Source: Cliona cf. orientalis (Eukaryota > Porifera > Demospongiae > Clionaida > Clionaidae). Taken from it: a DNA stretch of 64,000 nt. The notes under the pieces were generated by a model. The model searched no databases, was not told where the DNA came from, and saw only the letters and a program-made list of their open reading frames with translations. The first letter of the stretch is position 1. Every line of letters starts with the position of its first letter. Location: assembly GCA_963930775.1 (NCBI GenBank), contig OZ005689.1, positions 27,974,044 to 28,038,043 on the forward strand, read 5' to 3'. Positions 33,610 to 44,204 of the stretch are shown one piece after another. The position numbers were made by a program, and so were the translations under genes.

Positions 33610-33945
33610 AGACAAGTCCCCAGATTGTACTTTGAGTTCTCTCATAATGGTGATACCATTTAGATTACGTTCATCATCTTTTAAACCATTATATTATATA
33701 TAGTGGATCTGGGTCAGTTACTATTACCCTTGCATTCTTTCTTCATTCCCGCCTGTTTGACTCAACACCACGGTTTCATACAGGATCTTTGTTAGGGGAG
33801 GAAACAATATATTGGTGCTTCAGTAAAGCACAGGGCATCTAGGGGAGTTTGGTGTGGAGGTGTCTAATGGAGAATTGGGTGCGTGTGGTCAACCATGCCA
33901 GGTAGAATCAGGTGCTACTCATTGCAGAAAACCACTTTCCAAGCA
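33610..33945 (+). repeat. Paralogous block B, copy 2, with candidate Cys-rich exon
   Basis: Matches 22580-22720. The plus frame at 33854-33943 reads SNGELGACGQPCQVESG then ATHCRKPLSKQ and ends at a GTAAAG donor. Cys spacing resembles the sequence at 22.8 kb. The family is unrecognised. Confidence 0.4.
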
Positions 33946-34599
33946 GGTAAAGCTAAACGTGCATATATACTCGAAGTTGGTGAAAGTTACACCTACCATC
34001 CTCCCACTCGTGCTCATCGCAGACGTGTCTGTGGGTGTGTCGTGTATGTATGTGTGTCGCTGCTTTAATTGTGGTCCTTTTCTATGGTAATTATGAGGTA
34101 TTGCGCCGGCACTTAATGCCTACGATCATTTTTTTGAATACTTACTTGTGCCTGTATAGTTTTATTTCAGTTTGTACTCTGAGTAACTGTAGTCACATGA
34201 ACCAAGCCAGCACTGTAGGTAGTGTGAGTCCTTCAGTATACTATTTTTTAATGTATTACATATACAGGTGAATTTCAGTGTGATCATGTGGCTGTTTCTG
34301 GCTGTTTCTACTGCATCAACTCAGTTTCTAGATATACAATATGTATCAGTTGCATTTCAGTTGAATGACTGTTTGATGCAGATAGCCTGCAGTGTAGGAG
34401 AACATGTCCTCGTCGTCCAGGCCAGGCCCCATCATATCATAACTAGCATTTAGCCCACGATGAAGCATACATGGAACAGTAAGTGTATGCCTAACAAAAA
34501 ATGTATCACCTCAATGTATATCCTAAGAGCCTAGGATCATAATAATGGAATAATGGGCGCAAAGTGCTCCAGTAGTTTTGAGTGTTGCTTGTAATTACC

Positions 34600-34623
34600 T
34601 CTTTAACACGTACTCTCTGTCTG

Positions 34624-34654
<31 letters not shown>

Positions 34655-34892
34655 ATACTTGTGCCCCAAATGTTTTGATCAAGACCCATGCATACATGCA
34701 GCCACAGGTCAGAGGGACATTAACTGCTGGCAATGTCATCAGTGCTGTTTTGGAACGAATGCTGTGGATTTACCTCACATCAAACTCTAATAGCTGTGCC
34801 AGGTGCTCCAGCATGATTTTGTTTGCCCAGTTCTAGTAAGTATGTTAGATGTGTACAATGTGTGTGTGTGTGCGCACATATGAGAGTGTGCA

Positions 34893-34924
<32 letters not shown>

Positions 34925-35197
34925 CCATGACTGTACTCAGCATACTTGTGGTCACCACACAAACAGCTGACTGCATGTACATTTTTGCATTTCCATAAAA
35001 GGAAGTAGAGTAAATAGCCAGTATGTGTGCAGTGCCAGGATGTATTATGGTCATTATCATGCAATTATTTCTCATCCAAGAGGGAACAGCAGTCTACCTA
35101 GAAAATTAATGATTGTTTGTGAGTTAATATCTCTTTTTTCCCTCTCTCTATTTCTCTCTCTCTTTTCTCTCTCCCCCTCTCCTCTCACTCTGTCACG

Positions 35198-35246
<49 letters not shown>

Positions 35247-35250
35247 CAGC
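34600..35250. repeat. Microsatellite-rich stretch
   Basis: (CT)n(AC)n at 34618-34654, (TG)n at 34895-34919, CT-rich at 35133-35190 and (AC)n at 35203-35245. Between them a plus frame after CATACATGCAG (VRGTLTAGNVISAVLERM, 34704-34770) could be an exon, but there is no support beyond openness. Confidence 0.75.
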
Positions 35251-35520
35251 CGGACAACCTTTTCTGTGGCTAAAGGTCCGTCAGACCCAGCCCCTGGGTG
35301 TGATGGACATGTATAAACCACTCCCGCTATAAGTGCATGCACTTATTAGCCAGATTTCACAGTAACTTGATTTCAATCCTATTGCAAAATGACGGTGGAG
35401 ACCTTCTAGATCTTTTTTGCTTATTATGTGGTGCTTCAGATTCTGGAGACGATGGTGGAGATGCGCGAGGTCTTGAGGGCAGGTCCTCTGGACGTGGAGA
35501 GAGCGACAAAGCCATCATGT

Positions 35521-35700
35521 GGAACGCTTGAGACAGCCGGGTTGAAGAGGTGAGCCACCGCTCGGAGACGGAGGTCTTCTGTTTTGACACAACGCTTGAG
35601 ACAGCCGGGTTGAAGAGGTGAGCCACCGCTCGCGCTCTGAGACGGAGGTCTAATGTGTTGACACAACGCTCGAGGCAGCCGGGCTGAAGAGGTGATCGTG
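35521..35700. repeat. Tandem repeat, three copies of about 65-75 bp
   Basis: CTTGAGACAGCCGGGTTGAA + GAGGTGAGCCACCGCTC + GAGACGGAGGTCT + GTTTTGACACAACG is present three times, the last one partial and diverged. The surrounding minus ORF (35882-35436) mostly reads through this repeat and is not supported as a gene. Confidence 0.85.
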
Positions 35701-36502
35701 AGGAAACAGAGGTACTGTACTAGGTCTAGTAGCTCGCTCTGGTGAGCCAAAACAGGTTTGAACTGGCATGGTATATTGTCAGATCGTGTACGTGCACAGC
35801 ATGGCATGGAGTTGGAACCGGAACAGGAAACGAGGAAACGGAATAGCTTGGGCCATAAAGCGTAAGAGCAACGATGAACCACGTGCGTGTGTGGTGGTAT
35901 AATATTATTATGTCAATCCAGTGAGTACAACGATAAAGTGATAAAATAAGACAAAATGTCCACAGGAACTTGTATATAGAGAGAACTTGCTAGCTTATGG
36001 GTAATAAGCTATCTTCCTGATCAAAGTGTGCTGCACCAAATCAGTGACTGGACATCAAGTCTCCTATCCTTTGCCCTGTCTGTGTGTGCAAATGTAGGGA
36101 GCTGTAGACATACCGCCTGCCAAGAGGTCAGTATGTTTCTGGCTTTTTAGCCGTCTTCAGTACAGCATACCCAGGTACATCCTACATCCTAAGTAGGAAA
36201 AGCAAAACCAACATAATGCAATTAATTCAAACTCAGCTCAGAATATGCTACACACGTAATTAAAAAAATCGGCAGAAAAAATCCACTCGTTTTGTACGTC
36301 GTGAGGCCTGGGAGTGTATTGCACTTAAATGCAGGGGTTCCTACACACTAGCCAAAGTAACTGTTTGTCTTCACTTTGCTCGCTATGTTTTGCTTATAAG
36401 CCGCCTTTTAAGACTGGTACTGGTCAGAGCTATCTTTAGGAGAGAATTAAGTAACCTTTAGGAACCCCAGAATGTGTGATGCACTGCCAATGGAGATGCT
36501 AC

Positions 36503-36642
36503 AGTATAGCGGGAAACTTTTGTGAATTTTGAGGTTCGAGAGCCGTCCGCACAAGTTTTCTCCACAAGTTTGGGACGCTCATGTATGGTTTCAAGCAATC
36601 CGTGAAATTCTCACTGGATTTTCAAAAGTTTTCCGCTACATA
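36503..36642. mobile_element. Short MITE with TATAGCGGGAAACTTTTG termini
   Basis: TATAGCGGGAAACTTTTGTG at the left faces TTTTCAAAAGTTTTCCGCTA at the right. About 140 bp, non-coding. Confidence 0.75.
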
Positions 36643-37718
36643 TTAAAATTTCTGTTTCCGTTCATAGGTACACCCTTCTGACTTGTTTGTAACTTGTATT
36701 ATTATATTTAAGGTGCCTTTCCGGACAGATATGGTTTTCTAAAATATACTGGCCACTATATTATACACACTACCTGGAGCAGCTGTAGTGTCACTACTTG
36801 AAGCATTAACATCAAGGTCGTATTTTTAGCAATGTTTTTGCATGCAGGGTGGGTGGTGGATGAAGTTTTGAGACAAAAGTATGCATACTCTTATTACAAG
36901 ACTTTCTAGGAATTTTTTCAAAGGAGAGGGGAGGAAGATGAAAAACAACTACAAGTACATAAGGACCTAATAATTATTGAGAGGGTGAAGACAACTCTGT
37001 ATGTGTGGGGAGGGGGGGGGGGTTGGTGAATAAAAAAATGTCATGTCTTGTTAAAGCAGAAATGTAGCTAAAGGAGGAGTGGGGCCACACTGTACATGTG
37101 CGCAGTGACATACACACATACGTACAGACACACACACACACACACATGGATACATACACATACGTATAGAAGAGATGCATCCTAGTGGTGCATATTTAGC
37201 TCATGTTGCTTTACCTACTTTGCAATGGAGTACAGGCTCTATAGATTAGTATACAACTGCGTACACATAAAATCAACTATGGTTGCTAGACAACAGCCAA
37301 GCCACATCACTGTATATTACAGTTCATGTGTATTTATGTGTGTATATGTGTATGTGTATTTTAATGATCAACTCACAAACAGAAATATTTCTACGTAGCT
37401 CCTGTAGTAGCTTAACTGTTCAGTGTGTTTGTATTACAGGCAGATGTACAATACTACTGTAGTGGCCCGTGGGTGCTTGAACATAATTCGCAATTTTGGC
37501 TCGCATGGGCACTTACCCTGGATAGAAATTGCACAGTTTTGTATAGAAGCTGCTACATTGATCGCTTCAAATGTTGTATATGGACGCTTATCTGGGAGTG
37601 GGTGCTTGCCCGGAACACTATGGTAGTTGATTTTGCTAACTCGATAATGAAATGAAATTGAAAATTCTGGAACATGCAAAAACATGAACCAAATCACACG
37701 TCATATAGTGGAGTCATT

Positions 37719-37884
37719 ATGCCGTGTTTACGCTAATAGAACGCAAGCTAAAAAAATAATTACAATTCTTAATTTTGCAAGATTTTCTGGTAAACGTCAC
37801 CACGTGCTCCATTATGAAAAATCTTAGAACATGAATTTTCTTGTGCTAACTAGATCAATGCATTTTAATTAGCATAAATACAGC
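37719..37884. mobile_element. Degenerate MITE with CGTGTTTACGCTAATAGAAC-type termini
   Basis: Left end GCCGTGTTTACGCTAATAGA; right end TTAATTAGCATAAATACAGC, imperfect inverted repeats. Shares AGAACGCAAG and GAATTTTCTTG with the 633-bp element at 60812-61444. Confidence 0.65.
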
Positions 37885-37985
37885 AAACAGTGTACATATC
37901 CAGAAAGAGGGAGAGGATAGGTGCTCAGGCTGCTCCCCATTCTCTCCCAGTATATAATCTGCATGAAAGATATAAAACAGTGACT

Positions 37986-38468
37986 TTATGAACTACAGAC
38001 AATTGTTGTAGCAATGTGCTGGACCAGGATGGAATCTGGTTTCTGCCAATACCAGGCGTCATCAGCAGCACTGGCTACAGAGTGTATGAGAGGGAGGGAG
38101 AAAGCAAAAATAGCCAATTTTTGGCCTTTTTCATGGCCTAGCTGCTCACTCACGGAAGACAGTGCATCAGCTCCAAAACTGTCACAAATAAGACAGCGCA
38201 TCCCGAAATGGTGGCAAGGGCAAGCCTGAAGGCCGCTGCACCAACACACTGAAAAAAAAAAACACAGTTTTCGATCAGCTATTTTTGCTTCTTGGACTTT
38301 GTGGGACTGTAGAGTAGACCAGAGAGACTTCAGAAGTTCAACTTTGCTGGCTAGAGTAGGGACTCCATCACTGGAATAAGCCTCGTTCAAGTTCGAAACT
38401 ACTGTTATTTCGCTGCTATTAGTCGATACGTGTACTGCGGTTGCCATTTTCGGCCATTTTTTGCTCAA
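37986..38468 (-). CDS. 160-aa ORF, possible N-terminal exon of an unrecognised gene
   Basis: The longest frame reads from an ATG at 38468 (a second in-frame ATG starts MATAVHVSTNSSEITVVS). The first 65 residues look like a real N-terminus with a possible helix (LASKVELLKSLWSTLQSHK, VQEAKIADRKL). A T-run plus TTTCAG and several donors (GTGAGT near 38150) inside the ORF suggest that the later part may be intron and further exon; the tail SAADDAWYWQKPD after CTGTAG matches the exon-like segment at 33.4 kb. No family is recognised. Confidence 0.4.
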   Translation of the reverse strand: MSKKWPKMATAVHVSTNSSEITVVSNLNEAYSSDGVPTLASKVELLKSLWSTLQSHKVQEAKIADRKLCFFFSVCWCSGLQACPCHHFGMRCLICDSFGADALSSVSEQLGHEKGQKLAIFAFSLPLIHSVASAADDAWYWQKPDSILVQHIATTIVCSS

Positions 38469-38499
38469 ATTGTCATAGCAACGGGTCTATCCAAGAATG

Positions 38500-39730
38500 C
38501 AAACCATAACACGGAGTGCGCATACACGTACACGTATACGTATGTTCTATTGCTCACGTGAAGATTTTCTCCTTTGAAAATTTCCCACTATACGGTAAAC
38601 ATAATTTTATTTCAATAGCATAATAAATATGTGTACTTAGATCTACCTCAGTCTTTCCAGCATACACTCCTATCTTGCTGTTCACAAAAAGAAAAAGAAA
38701 AAAATGAAAATTTTTCCTCAAAACTCAACACAAGCAAATGTACATGTACATACAGTAAATGCGCACATGTACAGTGCAACCAAGCAAGAGAGCAAAACTT
38801 TTTTATTTCAGAATTTGAGCCTATTTTGGCTCATAAATAAAATCTATTATAGATAAGAGTTTGAAATTTGGTACCAATCTTCTTCAACACAAACTCTACG
38901 TAGAATTTAAAATTATGGGATGTAACCATGATTACTTCCATTTTTATGGCTTCATAAGATAACATGGCTCTCCAAAAGATGTTAGGCACATTAAATGAGT
39001 ATTATTTTCGGTTAAGAGTGTCCGCTCTACCCAGTCACGCCCAAACCGAACCCGATTCGTGAGTTAACCCCTACAAAATTATGTAGTAGCCAGTAACAGT
39101 ACTGACTGGAGATTCTGTTAATTTCCCTGAATGTGTAATTGTGCTGCCCGTGTCCATGAGCCACTTAGTGGGTAGGGAGAGTTTCCATGGAACAAAAGAG
39201 CTTTTCAACCTACCACCCCTAGTTCTCAAGCTATGTGGCTCTGCCTTATCCCACTGCCTGAGCAGGCAGTGGGATGGTTTCCCCTTAGGTTTGTATCAGT
39301 AGTAAAAGATAAACCTACTGAATTTTCATGCATATCCATTTGAAGTTAATTTGACATGAGTGTAGAGGCTGTGCAGTGCATTGCTAACCAGATATTATCC
39401 GTAAATCCCTTTCAGAGGGCCAAATATGTTAGTTCTGAAATTCCACTTGGTGGTCTGATAGTACTTGTAATGAAGTTACTAAATCCCAAATATGAAGTCT
39501 TGATTCCTTACCACTTCCGAGATATAGCCACTTTTATACAAAATCAGTGAACAACTAGCCCGCACATGTGGTTTCTGTATTAGCTATATATGGGAAATTT
39601 GCAATTTTTGTACAATACAATAACAACGATTGTTGTGGCCATTTTGATATCTAGTAGGTTTGTCTGTATAGTTTTTAACCCAAAATATGGTTTTAAAGGT
39701 TTTGCTTCCTTGCTTGGTTGCACTGTACAT
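38500..39730. other. Non-coding stretch
   Basis: Nothing recognised. A short inverted pair CACTGCCTGAGCAGGCAGTG is present at 39256-39275 (perfect 9-bp arms with a 2-nt loop). Reading frames here are short and lack splice support. Confidence 0.5.
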
Positions 39731-39738
39731 GACGTTAC

Positions 39739-40391
39739 CTTGGCAGCTGATGTTGGTAGGAATCCAGGAAGACAGCGAGAAAACTCTTCATACACTGCAG
39801 CCTGCTGAAGACTAGGACCACCAATCTGGGAGAAGAGGGACAGAGAGAGAGATGAATAGAGACAATGAAAGAGGGAAGGGAAGATAAGAGAATAGACAGA
39901 TGGTATCAAAAATCTCTCTTATATCGTATTTCTCTTCTAGATCGAGCTACCGTAACGTACATTGAGTGATTTGTTCTGGCATTCTCTCTGCCTGGTAGGT
40001 GAGAGCCCCAGTGTTGCAGTACCTCCTACCCTCAGAACGCGCCTGCTTACGAAGCTCAAACTCCTAAACCACACCCCCCTCCCCCCTACACTAGCAGGCG
40101 ATTTTATACACAAACTACTAATAATTTTAGTTGACACTGTCTAAGATGACAAAATATATCAAAATCCAAATATGCTCTAGGTCCTCGCCCCCTCCTCTAC
40201 TGCAAATTGTGGAGAGAAACTACATGTACCATCCATGTACATGTATATATACCTTCGCCAGCCTCTTGTCCATTTCAGGAGTGGCTTTCTCCATGGACGT
40301 CTTTTGGATGAAGGCACAAGCCAGCTGTGTTCTCAGCACTGATCTGATGGGCTGCCTGCTCTATGAGCGGCTTCAGTTCTTCAGCCTGGGC
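39739..40391 (-). CDS. Three candidate exons of one unrecognised gene
   Basis: Minus strand. 40391-40253: acceptor CTGTAG, donor GTATAT, reading [19 protein letters not shown], then in a shifted frame [20 protein letters not shown] and DKRLAK. 40063-40030: acceptor GTTTAG, donor GTAGGA, reading [12 protein letters not shown]. 39825-39739: polypyrimidine plus CTCCCAG acceptor, donor GTAACG, reading [19 protein letters not shown] and [10 protein letters not shown]. Sequence quality and splice sites make the third exon convincing. The phase between exons 2 and 3 does not close, so an exon is missing or one border is wrong. A helical, charged protein is suggested; the family is unknown. Confidence 0.45.
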
Positions 40392-42339
40392 CTACAGAGA
40401 GGGAGAGAGAAGGAGAGAGAGAGGGAGAGAGGGAGGGATATTAAATAAAGATACAATGTATGCAAAACCTTCAAAACATTCGCTAGTGTAATATATGCAC
40501 ACCGTACAAGTTATTCATTTTTGAGAAACGAGACACAGTAGTCACTATATATTATACTCTCATCTAATCCTACTACATGCATGGCACCCCATCCAACCAC
40601 TCACCAACATGTTCACAATCTATTATAATTGGGTATCGGGCAACTTCTCTGCACTGCAAATAGGAGTCGCCGAGAGAGTGACTACTGCTCAAAGCAAGGG
40701 GTTGGAAGATGTACTGATATACATGTACATGATGGATGTATAATGTAATTCGCATAGATGTATACTTTAGGTGATTTCCAATAAGCGCCTGCGGCGCAGT
40801 TAGAGCGGGTGGAAATCATCAAAAGTACTTGGTATTGTTACCAGTGCTCGACCATACAGGCACTCTACACTGATTGAATTATTGTGGGCTAGGGTAGCTC
40901 TGTTCAGTTAGATTTTGAACATGAATTGACTATGGTCTTCGTGACATTAGATGCTGTTACCATAGTAATATATGAAGTTGCTATGGTAACTGCTACCAAA
41001 TAATTTTACTGCTAACATTTTCCTATTGGGTGGTCTGCTGTCATGGATTTTGGTTCAATTACAACAGAAACCTTGGATTGAGAGGTGCATACATGTACAC
41101 ATGGTGCAGTCGCTCAGCTGTGATTCTGGCAGAGAAAACCAAGGACATCACCCGTACAAGAAGAAAGTCTCAAGTACATGTATCAGTAAAAAAAATCAAT
41201 GGCATAAAGCGGGAGCCCAATTTGTTACTGATTCACTTAGGTCCTAAGAATATGGCCACTATCATTGTATACCACACACTTGTAGCACAGAATAAAAGTC
41301 CTCCTCCAGCTCAGAGTCCCCCTCCTTGGCCTGCTCATCCTCTGCCAGCTCAGAGTTCCCCTCCTCCTTTGCCTGACCTGTCAGCTCCCATTCCTCCACC
41401 ATCTACTCTTCAGCCTAGAAAAGCTACTGAACAGTCTTGCATAGTATGTTAGATCAGTCCTCTGTATACATGTCTTAGTTGATAAATTAAAATTTGGGTT
41501 ACAAGTATCGGCTGAGATTATTAATATGCAATTACCACTATGGAAATGGAATGCGTGAATCCCCATCTTGTGCTCTGTGGCTGTTCTACACACAAACAAA
41601 AGGTTTACTTAATTTGCAGTGTTTACGTGAAGAGTGGACGAATGCACAGATAGACATGTACAGGAGAGGGGCTGGGTTGGAATATGCTTGTGCAATTGAC
41701 AGGGGTGAGGCTGAAATCATGACATTTGACCTTAGAAGAGGCGACCATTGATAGATAAAAAAAAGAAAACCTACTCTGGTCGCCCAAAAGGCTGAAAGTG
41801 TTTGGTAAAGGTCAACCTACATACCAAATAACATCGATGGCTGATAAGATGGAGGTTGGTACACTGCTGCTGAAGATTGAAGAAACCACCCTGCATACTG
41901 TGAATACAAAAGGCCTCATTACCTAATGCACACACATCAGTACAGGAGGCATAGGCCAGTTGCAAGACGTCACCATCACAACCGTCGACCAGTTACCACT
42001 GAATGCAGTTTAAGTCCAGTAGTATACAATGCCAAATCACTGCACCTTCACTCAGTAGTAGATTGTTGAGCAGAGACAGACACGTACCCTGAGGGGAAAA
42101 AGTTATGACATTAAAAAGAAATAGACAGAGAGGAGCAAATATACATGTACATGTTAATAGTATGCGTCTACATGTACAGGTCCTATGGTGCTAACTTACT
42201 CCAGCACGACACACGCACACTATTACATAGTGTGCAATGTCGCGAATATTTCACTTTTTATGGCACTAGGCTTGCATGAATTACTCTGCAGACAAGGTAC
42301 GTGGTACGTAGATCAAATTGATCTATCACCACACCTAGC

Positions 42340-42618
42340 CAGGGTTTCATCCAGTGACAAAAATTTGGGGTGGAAGCATGATAAATGAGTGGGTGTGTTC
42401 CTTGGGACATATTTTAGGAGAATTTCTCTAATTCTTCCATATTGTTTCAGATAATTTTCAAATGCTAGTGATGGTGATTTACTGTGATAATATTATGATG
42501 CTTAATTTAATTAAAGTCAAATTTTTAAGGGGCCGGGGGGGGGGGGGGGAAGTGAGGGAGTTTGGAGGGGAAGCTTCCCCCCTGGGCCCCCCCTCCTCCC
42601 CAATTGGATGAAACCCTG
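42340..42618. mobile_element. hAT-type MITE with CAGGGTTTCATCCA termini
   Basis: CAGGGTTTCATCCAGTGAC at the left faces TTGGATGAAACCCTG at the right, and CTAGC directly flanks both ends. The interior has G-rich and C-rich blocks (poly-G near 42535-42549). CAGGG-type ends are usual for hAT MITEs; the flanking 5 bp is shorter than the usual 8-bp duplication. Confidence 0.75.
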
Positions 42619-42734
42619 CTAGCAAACATTTCCACCTCATCATTAAAGAGGCTGGGCTTCCTTCCTTACTTGCCCATCTCTCACTCCCTGGTAATTTGCA
42701 ATAGCACAGAAAAGCTGTTAGCTAGTTAAAAATA

Positions 42735-42936
42735 ATGTATAGCCGGAAATTCGGTGGTTTGGCGGTCTATAGTACAACCACCAAATTAAAATCTGCCAAA
42801 ATTTCCTACTCGCATATAGGTATGGCTATCTCGTACCGAACCGCCAAATTTAAATCCGACAATATTCTCAAAATAATAGTGATTTTGGGCCCAATCGCCA
42901 AATTTAATTCCCGCCAATATTTCCGGCTATACGGTA
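42735..42936. mobile_element. MITE with GTATAGCCGGAAAT termini
   Basis: ATGTATAGCCGGAAATTCGG faces AATATTTCCGGCTATACGGT. The interior repeats CCGCCAAATTTAA-type words. A diverged relative is at 48222-48350 and a fragment near 27420-27475. Confidence 0.8.
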
Positions 42937-43190
42937 ATAATTACTCAGATGCCTGTAAACACCTGCCCTCGCTGGATACATGTACAATACTCTACTTGTT
43001 TACTCAAAAAGGCTAACTTTAATTATCTCATAAACAACACCATAATTACCCCACATATAACCACAGAAAGTAAACTGCTGCTGGAGATACGTACATATAG
43101 ACTGCATGCATATAAAGCAGAAAGCAGTGGGACCACAGCACGTAGTGACACACACACACACACATGCACACATGAATGCATCCACACATA

Positions 43191-43367
43191 ATAGTTATCT
43201 GCCAGTAATTGGGATGCATGAGATGCATGGTCGAATGCACCCCAATTACTGGCAGATAACTATTTTGTTGGTAGTTGGACCTCTGTTCATCATTGGGTTA
43301 CTTTATGATGACCCAGCCCCTTCCCATAGCCGGCAAATTGCCTATAAAACTTTGCAACTACCAACAA
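43191..43367. repeat. Two adjacent hairpins
   Basis: ATAGTTATCTGCCAGTAATT (arm 43191-43219) pairs with 43235-43263 at 28 of 29 positions around a 15-nt loop. Immediately after, TTGTTGGTAGTTG (43265-43277) pairs perfectly with CAACTACCAACAA (43355-43367). It may be a palindromic MITE. Confidence 0.85.
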
Positions 43368-44204
43368 ATGTACGTACGTGCATGTTTGTGGAAATGAGAG
43401 AGAAGATATATACATCCTAGTGGTGCACATTGCAGTTCTCATGCACTGCTTCTACCTAGCATAGTTACCACACCCACCTACCCCTCTCCACCTTTTAGAC
43501 ACCTCCACAGTGTACAAGATTGGGTGCTTGTTCTATGAGTTTATATAGAAACTTGGAATAGATTACTAGCACTATTAATAGCTGAAATGGACTTTTAAAT
43601 TACGTACGTCTCCTAGCTCAGAATGGGTCGAAAGTAGTGAAAGAATTTTGATTCACACCTTAGAATTTAAAGTAAGAGCAGAAATGGAGCTGGAGGAGTG
43701 GGGCCACACTGTGCGTAGTGACACATACAGACACACGAACACACACATGGAGACATACACACCACACACACATGTACAAGAGAGAGAGAAAAAATTTGTG
43801 AAAATGAGAGAAGATGCATCGATCCTAGTGGTGCATATTTACTTTACCTGCTTTGCAATGGGGTACAGGCTCTATAGATTTGTATATAAAACTGCGTGGA
43901 AATTTGAAAGAGATGGAGAGAGATAATTGTCCTGGAAATGGACATAAATAATTACATCTTCTAGAGAGAGAGAAAGAGAGCATAATCTCTGTTGACCCAT
44001 GACCTCTTCTCATTATTAGCAGGAGCATAATTATTAACCCAACAACTAACTATGGTTGCTAGCCAAGTCACCAATGTGTGTATTTTAATGATCAACTCAC
44101 AAACAGAAATATTTCTATGTTAACTGTTCCCTCCTTGCTACTTGCTACTCCTCAGAGAGGAAGGGAGGGAGGGATGTGCTGCATTATTGCCAACTTACGA
44201 CGGT

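Larger units (their letters stand above)
35900..37980. other. Non-coding stretch with small inverted-repeat elements
   Basis: No exon is supported. It contains the MITEs at 36503-36642 and 37719-37884, the repeat at 36735-36810, an AC-rich tract near 37130-37145 and a G-run at 37011-37022. Confidence 0.5.

Noticed and set aside
35436-35882. 148-aa minus ORF
   Set aside because: Largely a translation of the 65-75-bp tandem repeat.
41030-41452. 140-aa plus ORF with proline-rich end
   Set aside because: No splice sites, domain or conservation signal; the Pro-rich part comes from a CT-rich stretch.
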